Shown: in pieces, positions 1 to 9,352 of the stretch
Numbering within the stretch: position 1 is the stretch's first letter
How the letters are laid out: each line of letters starts with the position of its first letter
Source of the DNA: Cellvibrionaceae bacterium AOL6
GTDB taxonomy: Bacteria; Pseudomonadota; Gammaproteobacteria; Pseudomonadales; Cellvibrionaceae
Length of the DNA stretch: 64,000 nucleotides
Reading direction: 5' to 3'
NCBI GenBank assembly: GCA_003265435.1
Contig: NOXC01000001.1
Coordinates: forward strand, 496,001 to 560,000
Translations under genes and position numbers: made by a program
Notes under the pieces: model-generated
Seen by the model: only the letters and a program-made list of their open reading frames with translations
The model's database searches: none
Told to the model about the DNA's origin: nothing

Positions 1-101
1 CGGTTATGGGCATTCGCGTCAGCGAAGAAGAAGAGTACGAAGGTGTGGACGTGGCCGAGTGTGGCATGGAAGCTTACCCAGAATTTACTGCTGGTAAGTA
101 A
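1..101 (+). CDS. amt: Ammonium transporter Amt, C-terminal end (partial)
   Basis: Only the last 32 codons are in the window; the reading frame enters from the left edge and stops at TAA 99-101. The visible tail (GIRVSEEEEYEGVDVAECGM, then EAYPEF) matches the cytoplasmic C-terminal tail of AmtB-type ammonium channels, where an acidic stretch is followed by a G-x-D-x-x-E-x-G-x-x-A-Y motif. Amt conducts ammonium across the inner membrane and is gated by GlnK, whose gene follows here after a terminator. In many bacteria the order is glnK-amtB; here amt comes first. The assignment rests on the short tail plus the glnK neighbour. Confidence 0.8.
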   Translation, partial: VMGIRVSEEEEYEGVDVAECGMEAYPEFTAGK

Positions 102-125
102 TCACTCCTCTGAGTACTTTGAAAA

Positions 126-152
126 AAACCGGGGCTTGCCCCGGTTTTTTTG
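126..152 (+). terminator. Rho-independent terminator after amt
   Basis: A perfect GC-rich stem (ACCGGGGC, loop TT, GCCCCGGT) is preceded by an A-run and followed by seven T residues. It separates amt from glnK, so glnK probably has its own promoter in the roughly 90 bp that follow. Confidence 0.9.
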
Positions 153-233
153 TGTTCAAATGAAAAGCGTCTTACACTAGCGCTAACCCACTCGGGCTAT
201 AACAGGCCCCGACCTGAAGAAAATTGAGAATAA

Positions 234-584
<351 letters not shown>

Positions 585-604
585 GGTGTGACACCTTAAT
601 GTAT

Positions 605-626
605 CCGGGGTCGAAGCTGACCCCGG
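605..626 (+). terminator. GC-rich hairpin after glnK, weak terminator
   Basis: Perfect 8-bp arms CCGGGGTC / GACCCCGG enclose a 6-nt loop 20 bp after the glnK stop. No U-run follows (TGCACTCCCC), so it may be an RNA 3'-end stabiliser or a Rho-assisted end instead of a true intrinsic terminator. Confidence 0.45.
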
Positions 627-805
627 TGCACTCCCCTGCTATCCCTCTTTTCTCCGCTCAAACAAGCCGGAATAAAACGGCGCTTTTCTCCCATTTTTTA
701 TAAAAAAACGTCTAAATCTTTCTTAAAAATTTAATAGGCAAGCCCTAGGTTTTGTTCTATAAATTCTGAGCCTTTAGTTCATTTTTTACGGGGATTAGCG
801 TAGAC

Positions 806-1060
806 GTGAGCGATGAAGATCAACTCGATACGGATAGTGATATGGATGATGACGCCATAGATGGCGATGAGCTGGACCTGAGCGTTTCAGCTGGAGACAG
901 TGCTGTGGCGTTGGCGAGCAAAGAGCGCGAGCGACGTCAGATTCAGGCTGATATTGAGGCCTTCCTGGCTGGGGGTGGAAAAATCCAAGCTGTGGAGTCC
1001 AATGTCATATCTGATCCGCCACGCAAGCCTGAAACCAGCTACGGCAGTCAGCCCATCTGA
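806..1060 (+). CDS. sutA: SutA-like RNA polymerase-binding regulator
   Basis: A small 84-residue protein with a highly acidic, probably disordered N-terminal half (DTDSDMDDDAIDGDELDL), a short basic helix (KERERRQIQADIEAFLAGGG) and the C-terminus ADPP-like SDPPRKPETSYGSQPI. This arrangement, and the tail ending SxYGSxPI, matches SutA of Pseudomonas, a slow-growth regulator that binds RNA polymerase and promotes rRNA and maintenance gene transcription. The position beside amt/glnK also matches the Pseudomonas order as I recall it. The start is GTG 806 with GGGGAT upstream; no in-frame ATG gives the conserved N-terminus. The roughly 180 bp before it are very AT-rich, as expected for a promoter and leader, but I cannot fix a promoter. 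An overlapping 89-residue frame at 900-1169 is a shadow. Confidence 0.8.
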   Translation: MSDEDQLDTDSDMDDDAIDGDELDLSVSAGDSAVALASKERERRQIQADIEAFLAGGGKIQAVESNVISDPPRKPETSYGSQPI

Positions 1061-1072
1061 TACTTCCTGCCG

Positions 1073-1107
1073 CCCACTCCCCGGCGTTTGTGCCGTGGGG
1101 GTGGGTG
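1073..1107. terminator. Hairpin terminator between convergent sutA and xerC
   Basis: A long near-perfect stem (CCCACTCCCCGGC against GCCGTGGGGGTGGG, loop GTTTGT) lies 13 bp after the sutA stop. A pyrimidine-rich tract ending in a T-run follows at about 1125-1139. Its position between converging genes suggests it serves both directions, although the tract on the sutA side is interrupted. Confidence 0.55.
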
Positions 1108-1126
1108 CTTTCCCATGCTTCCCTTC

Positions 1127-2050
1127 TTACTTCTTTTTTGCGCGTGGGTGCGCAGCGTCATACACCTGAGCCAGATGCTGAAAATCGAGATGGGTGTAGA
1201 CCTGGGTTGTGCTGATATCAGCATGGCCGAGTAATTCCTGTACTGCACGCAGATCGCCACTGGATTCGAGCATGTGACTCGCAAAGGAGTGCCGCAACTT
1301 GTGCGGGTGCAAATGCTGATGAAGGCCTTGATGCTGCGCGAGCTTTTTCATACGCGCCTGCACGTTACGCGCGCTGATTCGTCCTCCGCGCTGGCTGATG
1401 AACAGAGCGGTCTCGTTCTGGCTGGCCAAGTGCGCGCGAACCGGTAACCAAGCTTCTAGAGCACGGCAAGCCTGTCGACCGATGGGTAAGTCACGCTGTT
1501 TATTGCCTTTTCCCGTCGCGCGCATCTCGCCGTGTCGAATATCGACATCGTTGAGATCCAGTGCGACCAATTCGGCGAGACGCAGCCCGGACGAGTACGC
1601 GAGCTCGATCATCGCGACATCCCTACACAACAGCGGGTCCTGCTTGCGCTCCGCTTCATCGACTTGGAGTAAGGCGCCAATCTCATCGGCATCCAGGGCT
1701 TTGGGTAGGCCCTTATCGGCCTTGGGCGCTTTCAGGCCGGTCGCGGGGTTGTGATCGATGGCGCGGTGTTTCTGCAGATAGCGAAAATAGGTACTGACCG
1801 CGGAGAGCCATCGCTGCAAACTGCGGGGACTCAGACCACGTGCGCGCAGCTGATGTAAGGCGCCACGTACATGGTACGCGCTCAGCTCAGAGACACGTTC
1901 AATATGCTGGCTCTCGGCAAAGCGTCGCAGTTGTTCGAGGTCGCGGTGGTAGTTTTTAAGTGTATGTTCTGAGTAGCGTTTCTCATGCAATAAATAGTGC
2001 TCGAAACGCTGGATGCTGTCTGGCAGGGTGAGATTGGGGCTCAAGCTCAT
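1127..2050 (-). CDS. xerC: Site-specific tyrosine recombinase XerC
   Basis: Resolves chromosome dimers at dif together with XerD, under FtsK control. At 307 residues it is of normal XerC length. It has an N-terminal SAM-like core-binding domain (about 10-100, with YSEHTLKNYHRDLEQL) and a C-terminal catalytic domain. The catalytic set is visible: Arg in SSGLRLAEL, His-x-x-Arg in HKLRHSFASH, a second His in LGHADISTTQ, and the Tyr nucleophile in VYTHL. It is the last gene of the lptM-lysA-dapF-DUF484-xerC run, 27 bp after DUF484. XerC rather than XerD is chosen from this conserved context. Confidence 0.95.
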   Translation of the reverse strand: MSLSPNLTLPDSIQRFEHYLLHEKRYSEHTLKNYHRDLEQLRRFAESQHIERVSELSAYHVRGALHQLRARGLSPRSLQRWLSAVSTYFRYLQKHRAIDHNPATGLKAPKADKGLPKALDADEIGALLQVDEAERKQDPLLCRDVAMIELAYSSGLRLAELVALDLNDVDIRHGEMRATGKGNKQRDLPIGRQACRALEAWLPVRAHLASQNETALFISQRGGRISARNVQARMKKLAQHQGLHQHLHPHKLRHSFASHMLESSGDLRAVQELLGHADISTTQVYTHLDFQHLAQVYDAAHPRAKKK

Positions 2051-2077
2051 GGCGAGCCTGCGGTGTTGGGGGCAGAC

Positions 2078-2746
2078 TTAAAACGAGTGATCACGAATGA
2101 CTCGACTGAAGACCTCGGCAATGTAGCCGAGGAACAGAGTGCCCATACTGCTTTGATAGTAGTCCGGGTCGCTGTTGCCAATGGCGAGTACGCCGTACAC
2201 ATCGCCGTAAGCGAGCACGGCCATCGCCGCAGAACCGACCTTGGGTGACTGTTCACCGAAAAGAAAGTCGCGTTCTTCGCGGCCCAGACCACCGCCAATG
2301 GTTTGCCGGGCCTTTAGATACTTGCCAATAACGCGCTGTGCATGGCTGAGCGGCTCGATCCGTGCGCGGCACAGAGGGCTCTCATCGAACAGAATAATCT
2401 GCGTAAATTCGACACCGAATTCATCGCCGAAACTGTTGTAGATGATGTCGACGGCCTGTGCGAGGTCCTTGCTGTCGAGTAGGGCGAGGACGACGCGGCG
2501 GGTGAGGCCGAACAGACGATCATTGCTGCGCGCATTGTCGACCAGGCCGGTCAGGCGGTGACGCAATTCGGTGTTGCGTTCGCGCAGCACACTTTGCTGT
2601 TTTTCTACCAGGGACACGGCTGGCCCAGAGCGGTGCGGAATCTTCAGTTCAGCCAGCAGCTCTTCGTTGTCGACGAAGAAGTCTGGGTGAGAGCGCAGGT
2701 AGGCTGCGATGGTCTCGGGGCTGAGCTTGGCATCCGTATCCGTCAT
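2078..2746 (-). CDS. DUF484 family protein (GAF-like)
   Basis: A 222-residue cytoplasmic protein of the DUF484 family, almost always encoded between dapF and xerC in gammaproteobacteria. The N-terminus ([24 protein letters not shown]) is the family signature. Next comes a helical linker ([21 protein letters not shown]) and a GAF-like domain (about 90-215) containing [21 protein letters not shown]. The ligand and role are unknown. Its ATG overlaps the dapF stop in an ATGA junction, indicating translational coupling. Confidence 0.9.
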   Translation of the reverse strand: MTDTDAKLSPETIAAYLRSHPDFFVDNEELLAELKIPHRSGPAVSLVEKQQSVLRERNTELRHRLTGLVDNARSNDRLFGLTRRVVLALLDSKDLAQAVDIIYNSFGDEFGVEFTQIILFDESPLCRARIEPLSHAQRVIGKYLKARQTIGGGLGREERDFLFGEQSPKVGSAAMAVLAYGDVYGVLAIGNSDPDYYQSSMGTLFLGYIAEVFSRVIRDHSF

Positions 2747-3573
2747 AACTTAATTTGTCCGCTGTACACTGTTGTTGCTGGCCCGGTCATCATGACGGGC
2801 TGTCCTTCGCCTTGCCATTCGATCTCGAGATCGCCGCCGGGCAGGCTGAGTGTTGTCTTGGAGTCTAACAGCCCACGCAAGTGCCCCGCCACCATGGCCG
2901 CGCAGGCGCCGGTGCCGCAGGCCAGGGTCTCACCGACACCGCGCTCAAACACGCGCAAACGCGCTTGCTGTGGGTTCACTATCTGTAGGAAGCCCGCATT
3001 CACTTTTTTTGGAAAGCGCGGGTGAGCTTCGACTAAGGGCCCAATGTCATTGACGGGAAAGGCGTCAACGTCGTCCACGATATGGACGGCGTGAGGATTT
3101 CCCATCGAGACCGCACTGATTTCCAAGGTCTGTGCGTCGAGCTCAAGTGCGTAGCTCAGAGCTTGAGCCGGCGCGTCGAAAGGAATATGTGCGGGGCGTA
3201 ACTCGGGTACGCCCATGTCGACGCGTACACGCTTGTCTGCGAGCACATTCAGTACCATCTGACCGTTTGCCGTTTCCACAACGATGCGGTTTTTACTGCA
3301 CAGGCCACGCTGTTGTACGAAGATCGCAAAGCAACGTGCGCCATTGCCGCAGTTTTCGACTTCCTCGCCGTTGGCGTTAAAAATTCGATAACGGAAATCC
3401 GCTTGCGGGGAGTGCGGTGGCTCTACCAGCAGTACCTGATCGCAGCCAATACCGAAATGCCGGTCGGCCAGTTTGCGTACCTTGGCGGCGGAAAGCACCA
3501 GTTTTTGGCTGACGCCATCGAGCATGACAAAGTCATTGCCCAGGCCATGCATTTTGGTGAAACGAAGGCGCAT
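2743..3573 (-). CDS. dapF: Diaminopimelate epimerase
   Basis: Interconverts LL- and meso-diaminopimelate, the penultimate step to lysine and the source of the peptidoglycan cross-linking residue; cytoplasmic. Length 276, normal. The N-terminus [13 protein letters not shown] is diagnostic. The two catalytic cysteines lie in ENCGNGARC (about residue 76) and in [11 protein letters not shown] (about 220). The gene sits 1 nt after lysA and overlaps DUF484 by 4 nt, so lysA-dapF-DUF484-xerC is one transcript. Confidence 0.97.
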   Translation of the reverse strand: MRLRFTKMHGLGNDFVMLDGVSQKLVLSAAKVRKLADRHFGIGCDQVLLVEPPHSPQADFRYRIFNANGEEVENCGNGARCFAIFVQQRGLCSKNRIVVETANGQMVLNVLADKRVRVDMGVPELRPAHIPFDAPAQALSYALELDAQTLEISAVSMGNPHAVHIVDDVDAFPVNDIGPLVEAHPRFPKKVNAGFLQIVNPQQARLRVFERGVGETLACGTGACAAMVAGHLRGLLDSKTTLSLPGGDLEIEWQGEGQPVMMTGPATTVYSGQIKL

Positions 3574-3574
3574 G

Positions 3575-4837
3575 TCACTGACCCTCGCTCAGGGGCAGCA
3601 AGGCTTCTCCGCGCACGATGTCGTCAAAGGTTTCCCGGGCGCGAATCAGGTGTGCCTGATCGCCGTCGACCAAGACCTCAGCAACGCGGGGGCGGGAATT
3701 GTAGTTTGAGCTCATGACAAAACCGTACGCGCCTGAGGACATCAGCGCGAGACGTTGACCTGGCTCCAGCGCGAGTTCGCGGTCTTTCGCAATAAAATCA
3801 CCGGTTTCACAGATGGGCCCAACCAGGTCCCAGTGCAGGGTTTCGGCATGCTCAGCGGCACGCAAGGGCTCGACCGCCTGCCAGGCTTGATACAGCGAGG
3901 GGCGAATATTGTCGTTCATTGCGGCGTCGACAATGGCAAAATTTTTGTGTTCGGTGGGCTTCAGAAACAGCACTTCCGTGAGCAGCGCACCGGCATTGGC
4001 GACAATCGAACGACCGGGCTCAAACATCAGTGCGAGCTTGCGGTCACCAAGGCGAGCCTTAATGGTGTCGATGTGTTGCTGAATACTCGGTGGGGTCTCA
4101 TCTCGGTAGCGCACACCGATGCCGCCGCCGAGGTCGAGATGTTCGATGACGATGCCCTTGTCGGCCAGTTCATCGATCAGCAACAACAGGCGCTCGAGCG
4201 CATCGAAAAACGGCTGGCTTTCTGTCAGTTGCGAGCCGATGTGGCAGTCGACCCCCAACACTTCAATGCCGGGCAGTGACGCCGCGCGTTGGTACACCTC
4301 GAGGGCGGTGTTGATGTCGATGCCGAATTTATTTTCTTTGAGGCCCGTTGAAATATAGGGGTGCGTCTGCGCATCCACGTCCGGGTTCACACGCAGTGAA
4401 ACAGGCGCAACCGCATTGCACTCGGTGGCCACAGCGGACAGTAATTCAAGTTCAGCCGCACTTTCGACGTTGAAACAGGCGATGCCGCAGTCGAGCGCGA
4501 AGGCCATTTCGTCGCGGGTTTTACCAACGCCGGAGAAAATGACCTTGGCGGGATCACCACCGGCGAGCAACACGCGGCGCAACTCTCCTTCCGATACGAT
4601 ATCGAAGCCGCTGCCCAATTGGGCCAGCACTTGCAACACGGCAATGTTGGAATTCGCCTTAACCGCGTAGCAGATTTTGCCGGGGTGGCTGCCCAGCGCT
4701 TCGGCGTACTGCAGGTAAGCCTGCTCAATGGCGGCGCGGCTGTAGACGTAACAAGGCGTGCCGAAATCATCGGCAAGACGGTTTAACGCAAGGCCTTCCA
4801 GGCACAAGTCGCCATCGCGTCGTTCAAAAACGGACAT
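3575..4837 (-). CDS. lysA: Diaminopimelate decarboxylase
   Basis: A PLP enzyme that decarboxylates meso-diaminopimelate to L-lysine. The alanine-racemase-like barrel carries the PLP lysine in CYAVKANSN, the phosphate-binding GGGIG, and [11 protein letters not shown]; the C-terminal beta domain contains [16 protein letters not shown]. The frame is open back to 4891, but I use the internal ATG at 4837 ([15 protein letters not shown]). It gives the usual 420 residues, and the longer version would overlap lptM by 17 nt with an unrelated N-terminus. It is followed at once by dapF, the preceding enzyme of the pathway. Confidence 0.95.
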   Translation of the reverse strand: MSVFERRDGDLCLEGLALNRLADDFGTPCYVYSRAAIEQAYLQYAEALGSHPGKICYAVKANSNIAVLQVLAQLGSGFDIVSEGELRRVLLAGGDPAKVIFSGVGKTRDEMAFALDCGIACFNVESAAELELLSAVATECNAVAPVSLRVNPDVDAQTHPYISTGLKENKFGIDINTALEVYQRAASLPGIEVLGVDCHIGSQLTESQPFFDALERLLLLIDELADKGIVIEHLDLGGGIGVRYRDETPPSIQQHIDTIKARLGDRKLALMFEPGRSIVANAGALLTEVLFLKPTEHKNFAIVDAAMNDNIRPSLYQAWQAVEPLRAAEHAETLHWDLVGPICETGDFIAKDRELALEPGQRLALMSSGAYGFVMSSNYNSRPRVAEVLVDGDQAHLIRARETFDDIVRGEALLPLSEGQ

Positions 4838-4874
4838 GTTCTTTCTCGCATCTATTCTGGGTGCACGCGATGCC

Positions 4875-4997
4875 TTAGCGCGGCTGAACACGGGCCTCGT
4901 TGTCAGGCTCCGGCAGTTTCAGAGGGCCTTTCTGGCCACAACCGGCGAGACAGGCGCCGATAAGTAAAACGCCGACAAACAGACAGCGGATTCGCAT
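4875..4997 (-). CDS. lptM: LptM (YifL/LppL) small outer-membrane lipoprotein
   Basis: A 40-residue lipoprotein too short for usual ORF thresholds. The translation begins MRIRCLFVGVLLIGACLAGC, giving a basic N-terminus, a hydrophobic stretch and the lipobox LAGC. After the acylated Cys comes the family signature GQKGPLKLP, then PEPDNEARVQPR. LptM is known to assist oxidative maturation of the LPS translocon LptD at the outer membrane. Its place immediately upstream of lysA/dapF is the conserved position. A GGAGAG ribosome-binding site lies upstream. It is the first gene of the operon, 37 nt ahead of lysA. Confidence 0.92.
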   Translation of the reverse strand: MRIRCLFVGVLLIGACLAGCGQKGPLKLPEPDNEARVQPR

Positions 4998-5070
4998 GGG
5001 CGAACTCTCCGTGAACTCGGTACACATATAAACGCGCGAGTATAGCCGCAACCGCGCTGTGTGGCTATTT

Positions 5071-7932
5071 TCAGGCTTTGATCAGTACGCCAATGGCTTC
5101 GTTGAGGCGGGCTTCGAGGGCGTTTTTGATCTCGAGGTAGTGGGTCATCTGCAGTTGTGCGTCCTGGGCGATCAGGTGCGCGCAGAGACTGAGGTCGAGG
5201 TCGGTCATGTAGATCGGGTAGTTTTCACCGCGATTGCGGCGGCTGAGGATAAACTGCGCTACCACCAGATAGAGCTGGTCTTTGAAAGAGCGGGACGAAA
5301 ACTCCTGATCGTCGCAATAAAAGTCGAAGTGGATGGTGTTGTCGTCATCGCAGTGCGCGATGGCTTTCACCTCGAACATATTGGTTTGCTTGGTATCTTG
5401 TGAAATCGGCGTCTGGCGACCGATAAACTTGAGGTCGCTGCGCTTTTTCAGCTCATAAAAGTAAATGGGGCAGATACCAAAGTCAGACAGCAAATCGGGT
5501 TGGGAGCGCGCCTGACGTTGAATCACGGCACGCAGAAAGCGATGCAGTGGCACCAGCGGGTTGTGATCGCGCTGGCCACGGATGATGGAGTGCGAGATTG
5601 AGCCCTTTTCATCGGCGACGTAGGTTTCCATACCGATATCGAAGCGTCGGTAAAAAATGCTGATGGTATTGCGCTTCATCTTGCTGGCAATAAAGGGCAT
5701 CGGGGTGTGCTGCAGGCAGCGGCTGTCGATGCGCAAGCCACTGTATTTGTGTTGGTCTGCGCTCAGCGAATGGATCAGCTTCTTTTCATTGGCGAAGGCC
5801 TGCACCACCGGGCGCATACCGACAAACTGCAAAGTGTGAAATCGCTCAGACAGGTGGAACACGTAGCGACGCTGCGCTCCGCCGGTGGCGTAGAAGCAGC
5901 GCTGAATTTCGCCGAGCCATTCTTTTACGCGATGGACAATCAGGCTGCTGTGTTCACTGCCGATGCATTCCACACGCAACTCAGGGGGAGCGTGGTGGGT
6001 GCCGGGCAAGGTGAGCTGCAAATAATCCTTCAGTGCGTCGAGCAGGGCGTGTTCGCGTTCGTAGCGCCGGGTGTGCACTTCATTCCAGCTGTTGACGGTG
6101 ATCAGGTCTACCGAGGCCACGAGATTTTCCTCACGGCCACCGTAGCTCAACGCATCGCTGTTCTCAGTGAGCCTTTGCAGACCTCCCTGGGTCAGCTCCG
6201 GTGATGGGCCGAGCCCGACATTGAGCAGCATCATGGCTTTAAGGGGTTTGGATGCCTTATAAAAGTGGCTGTGCTCGGCGTTGTCGTGGGCCTTGGGCAG
6301 CCACATCTCGAATAGCGCGAGCAGGCGGCGTACAGACTTCACACTGAAGCGACGCTGCCTGCCAAAATCCAAATAGGTGTGTTTTTCGATGATGCCGTTA
6401 TAGAAACACCACAACAGCAATTCTATAAAGCTGTTGCTGCTGCGAATCGGCTGGGTGATCCGCGCGCTGACCGGCCCACTGACGGTACTGGCTGTCCAGA
6501 TATCGCCCTGCCCTGCTTCGCCCGCACCGTGATCAAACACAATCAGGTCTTCAGACAGGTCCTTGGAAATGTTGGGGTTGATCCACTCGATTTTTCCTGG
6601 CCGCCGCTCAAAAGCCGCTTGCAGTTTGCGGCCGAGGACGGTGAGCTCCTCCGCTGAAATCGCGCGGCTCATGCCCTGCGCCTGTGCGAACTCGAGCAGG
6701 AATTGGTAGCTGTGATTGAGTTCATTAACCAATTGCGCTCGCTCGGCGGCGACCGTGGCGATTTTCCAGTTGTGCCTTGCGTCAAGTAGCAAGACATCGT
6801 CTTCATCCCAGTCCCATTCCTCGACGAATGCGCGCAGCAAGTCGCGCTGCCAGGGCCGCTGGCCTCGGCGAGAAGCGCGTGACAGGGCGCGATTCACTTT
6901 GAAATAAAAGCAGCGGCGCGCCAGCTCAAGGCGTTTGTGCTGGCCCTGGCTGAGCAAATACTGCTCAATTTTTCGATAGACGAGCACGTAGCTGTCGAGC
7001 TTGTCGATATCCAGTTCGCCCGCATAGATCTGCTGCTTAAACTGCAGGGCCAACGGTTGGATATTCGGGAACTCACTGACATACGCCTCTAACAGCAGAA
7101 GTTTCAGCACCGACTTATACGGTGAATCAATGGCTTTATACAGTTGCCAGATACCCGCACCGATAAACTCCCCGCCGGGAATATCGGAGATGCCGCCAAA
7201 ATCGAGCACATGTTGCGGGGGCAGAAAGCGCTTACCGAGCAAGGTTTCGGCATGTTGGCGATAGTGTTTTTCGTCCTTGTCTGGCACAAACCACCAGAGC
7301 GGCATGCGCCCACAGACAAAAATGGCCGAGCGATAAAACTCGTCGAGCAGCAACAATCGTTGCGCACTGCCGCTGCTTTCTTCATCCAGCGAAGACAGCT
7401 TGCCTTGCTGAAAGGCCTCATAGTCCATCAGGAAAAAGTGGGCTTCGAGCCGTTGCTCCGCAGCCCATCGCGTGATGCGTTCACACTTGGTATGCAACAG
7501 TCGGAGCGCGTCCTGAGACATACCGGGCCGGTGGCATAGCCAGAAATCCAGGTCGCTGCGTTCGCTCTGGGCAATGGTGCCGACACTGCCCATCACATAA
7601 ATGCCGTAGATGGCTTCGTCGACATTGGGTTCGTAGTTCACCGTGAAGCTGCGCGCAATCTGGCGCACCCGGTCGAGGTCGCGGCTGTCGGGTTTGTAGC
7701 CTGAGACCTTGCACGGGGTTTGTCGGTTGACGAAGCCGGGCAGCATCGGGTGGTTGCAGTGAAACAGCAGGGGCAGGATGTCGAGAAACAGCTGGTGTCG
7801 TTCCGCCAGTGCACCGCGCATACGGCGCAAACGATCCTGGTTTACCGCATCAAATCGTTTGCGGATGATGCTCAGGTTCTGGCGGTCGAAGCCGTCGTCG
7901 ATGGTATGTGTGGGAATGAGGCGCTGCGTCAC
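5071..7932 (-). CDS. cyaA: Class I adenylate cyclase
   Basis: Makes cAMP from ATP, the ligand for CRP/Vfr. The 953 residues fit the longer Pseudomonas-type class I enzymes better than the roughly 850 of E. coli. The N-terminal catalytic half contains the nucleotidyltransferase signature GSVGTIAQSERSDLDFWLC (about residues 110-130), with the metal-binding Asp pair in SDLDFW, followed by HFFLMDYEAF. The C-terminal regulatory half (about 500-953) is less conserved. No cyaY gene is found beside it, unlike in enterics. A palindrome resembling a CRP site lies about 70 bp upstream of the start. Confidence 0.95.
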   Translation of the reverse strand: MTQRLIPTHTIDDGFDRQNLSIIRKRFDAVNQDRLRRMRGALAERHQLFLDILPLLFHCNHPMLPGFVNRQTPCKVSGYKPDSRDLDRVRQIARSFTVNYEPNVDEAIYGIYVMGSVGTIAQSERSDLDFWLCHRPGMSQDALRLLHTKCERITRWAAEQRLEAHFFLMDYEAFQQGKLSSLDEESSGSAQRLLLLDEFYRSAIFVCGRMPLWWFVPDKDEKHYRQHAETLLGKRFLPPQHVLDFGGISDIPGGEFIGAGIWQLYKAIDSPYKSVLKLLLLEAYVSEFPNIQPLALQFKQQIYAGELDIDKLDSYVLVYRKIEQYLLSQGQHKRLELARRCFYFKVNRALSRASRRGQRPWQRDLLRAFVEEWDWDEDDVLLLDARHNWKIATVAAERAQLVNELNHSYQFLLEFAQAQGMSRAISAEELTVLGRKLQAAFERRPGKIEWINPNISKDLSEDLIVFDHGAGEAGQGDIWTASTVSGPVSARITQPIRSSNSFIELLLWCFYNGIIEKHTYLDFGRQRRFSVKSVRRLLALFEMWLPKAHDNAEHSHFYKASKPLKAMMLLNVGLGPSPELTQGGLQRLTENSDALSYGGREENLVASVDLITVNSWNEVHTRRYEREHALLDALKDYLQLTLPGTHHAPPELRVECIGSEHSSLIVHRVKEWLGEIQRCFYATGGAQRRYVFHLSERFHTLQFVGMRPVVQAFANEKKLIHSLSADQHKYSGLRIDSRCLQHTPMPFIASKMKRNTISIFYRRFDIGMETYVADEKGSISHSIIRGQRDHNPLVPLHRFLRAVIQRQARSQPDLLSDFGICPIYFYELKKRSDLKFIGRQTPISQDTKQTNMFEVKAIAHCDDDNTIHFDFYCDDQEFSSRSFKDQLYLVVAQFILSRRNRGENYPIYMTDLDLSLCAHLIAQDAQLQMTHYLEIKNALEARLNEAIGVLIKA

Positions 7933-8000
7933 GGGTCGCTATCCGGGCGCTGCTGGGGCGGGCGCCGAGTCCTTTTCTACTGCTCGATTGAATGGGCCAT

Positions 8001-8022
8001 AAATGCGACATGGGTCGCATTT
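8001..8022 (-). promoter_or_regulatory. Candidate CRP/Vfr-type operator upstream of cyaA
   Basis: A 22-bp site with halves AAATGCGACAT and GGGTCGCATTT. It keeps the spacing and flanks of the CRP consensus (AAATGTGA-N6-TCACATTT) with one symmetrical change in each half (TGCGA-N6-TCGCA). The inverted arms extend to 11 bp each (7999-8009 and 8014-8024, ATAAATGCGAC / GTCGCATTTAT). On the minus strand a TATAGTATAA stretch (about 8021-8030) directly precedes it, so a bound regulator could block a cyaA promoter. The binding protein is inferred. Confidence 0.5.
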
Positions 8023-8102
8023 ATACTATAGATGAGCACCGGCGACGGTGCTGGGGAGCGGAGCATTTTTTACGGACTTTCTGGCGATTTGGCGCCTGAA
8101 TA

Positions 8103-8663
<561 letters not shown>

Positions 8664-8698
8664 TTAGGTGTCAGATTCCGCAGGAAAACAGGGCGAGA

Positions 8699-9319
8699 TT
8701 AGCGAGACATCGCCGCATTTCGACGAAAAAGCCGGGCACTGACGGCGCCCGCCTGCAGACTTTTAAGCTCAAACCAGTCAGAGGGCGTTTCGATCTTTGT
8801 TTCCTTGGGGCTTTCCACGTATATTAACGCCTCCTCCGCCAGATAGCCGGGCTCCGTGAGCTGTGCGCAGGCGGATTGCCACAGGTCCTGTGCAAAAGGC
8901 GGGTCGAGAAAGACCAGGTCAAAGGGCTGGGCGGGCGTGCTTTGCAGCCAGCTCAGGGCGTCGCATTGTGCAAGTGCGTATTCCCTTGGATCGGCGTCCA
9001 ACAGGCGCAGGTTGGTCTGTAATTGCCTGGCTGTGGCGGCGTGAGCTTCAACAAACTGGACATGCGCCGCACCGCGCGACAAGGCTTCGAGGCCGAGCGC
9101 ACCGGTGCCGGCAAACAGGTCGAGACAGCGAAGCCCAGGCAGCTCCTGCATTAACCAGTTAAACAGTGTTTCGCGAATGCGATCGCCAGTCGGTCGTAGG
9201 CCGGGTGCGTCGCCGACAGGCAGTTGCCGCCGCCGCCATCGACCCGCAATTAAGCGCACGCGCGCACTGGTGTCGGGGCGGGTATTTTTGTTTTTTGGTG
9301 ATCGGCCAGAGCGGTTCAC
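8699..9319 (-). CDS. rsmD: 16S rRNA (guanine(966)-N(2))-methyltransferase RsmD
   Basis: An SAM-dependent methyltransferase acting on G966 of 16S rRNA in the 30S subunit. Length 206. Motifs in order: VRLIAGRWRRRQLPV and LRPTGDRIRETLFNWL (RNA-binding N-terminus), SAM motif I LDLFAGTGALGLEALSRGA, and the catalytic DPPF in LVFLDPPFAQD. It is transcribed divergently from ftsY, 33 bp apart, the conserved rsmD/ftsY arrangement. Confidence 0.95.
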   Translation of the reverse strand: MNRSGRSPKNKNTRPDTSARVRLIAGRWRRRQLPVGDAPGLRPTGDRIRETLFNWLMQELPGLRCLDLFAGTGALGLEALSRGAAHVQFVEAHAATARQLQTNLRLLDADPREYALAQCDALSWLQSTPAQPFDLVFLDPPFAQDLWQSACAQLTEPGYLAEEALIYVESPKETKIETPSDWFELKSLQAGAVSARLFRRNAAMSR

Positions 9320-9352
9320 GGCGTGGCGGGTCGCAATTTAAAATGGATAAGC

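Noticed and set aside
8035-8052. 7-bp hairpin with GNRA-type loop between coaD and cyaA (AGCACCG/CGGTGCT)
   Set aside because: No T-run on either strand and a short stem; insufficient to call a terminator or RNA element.
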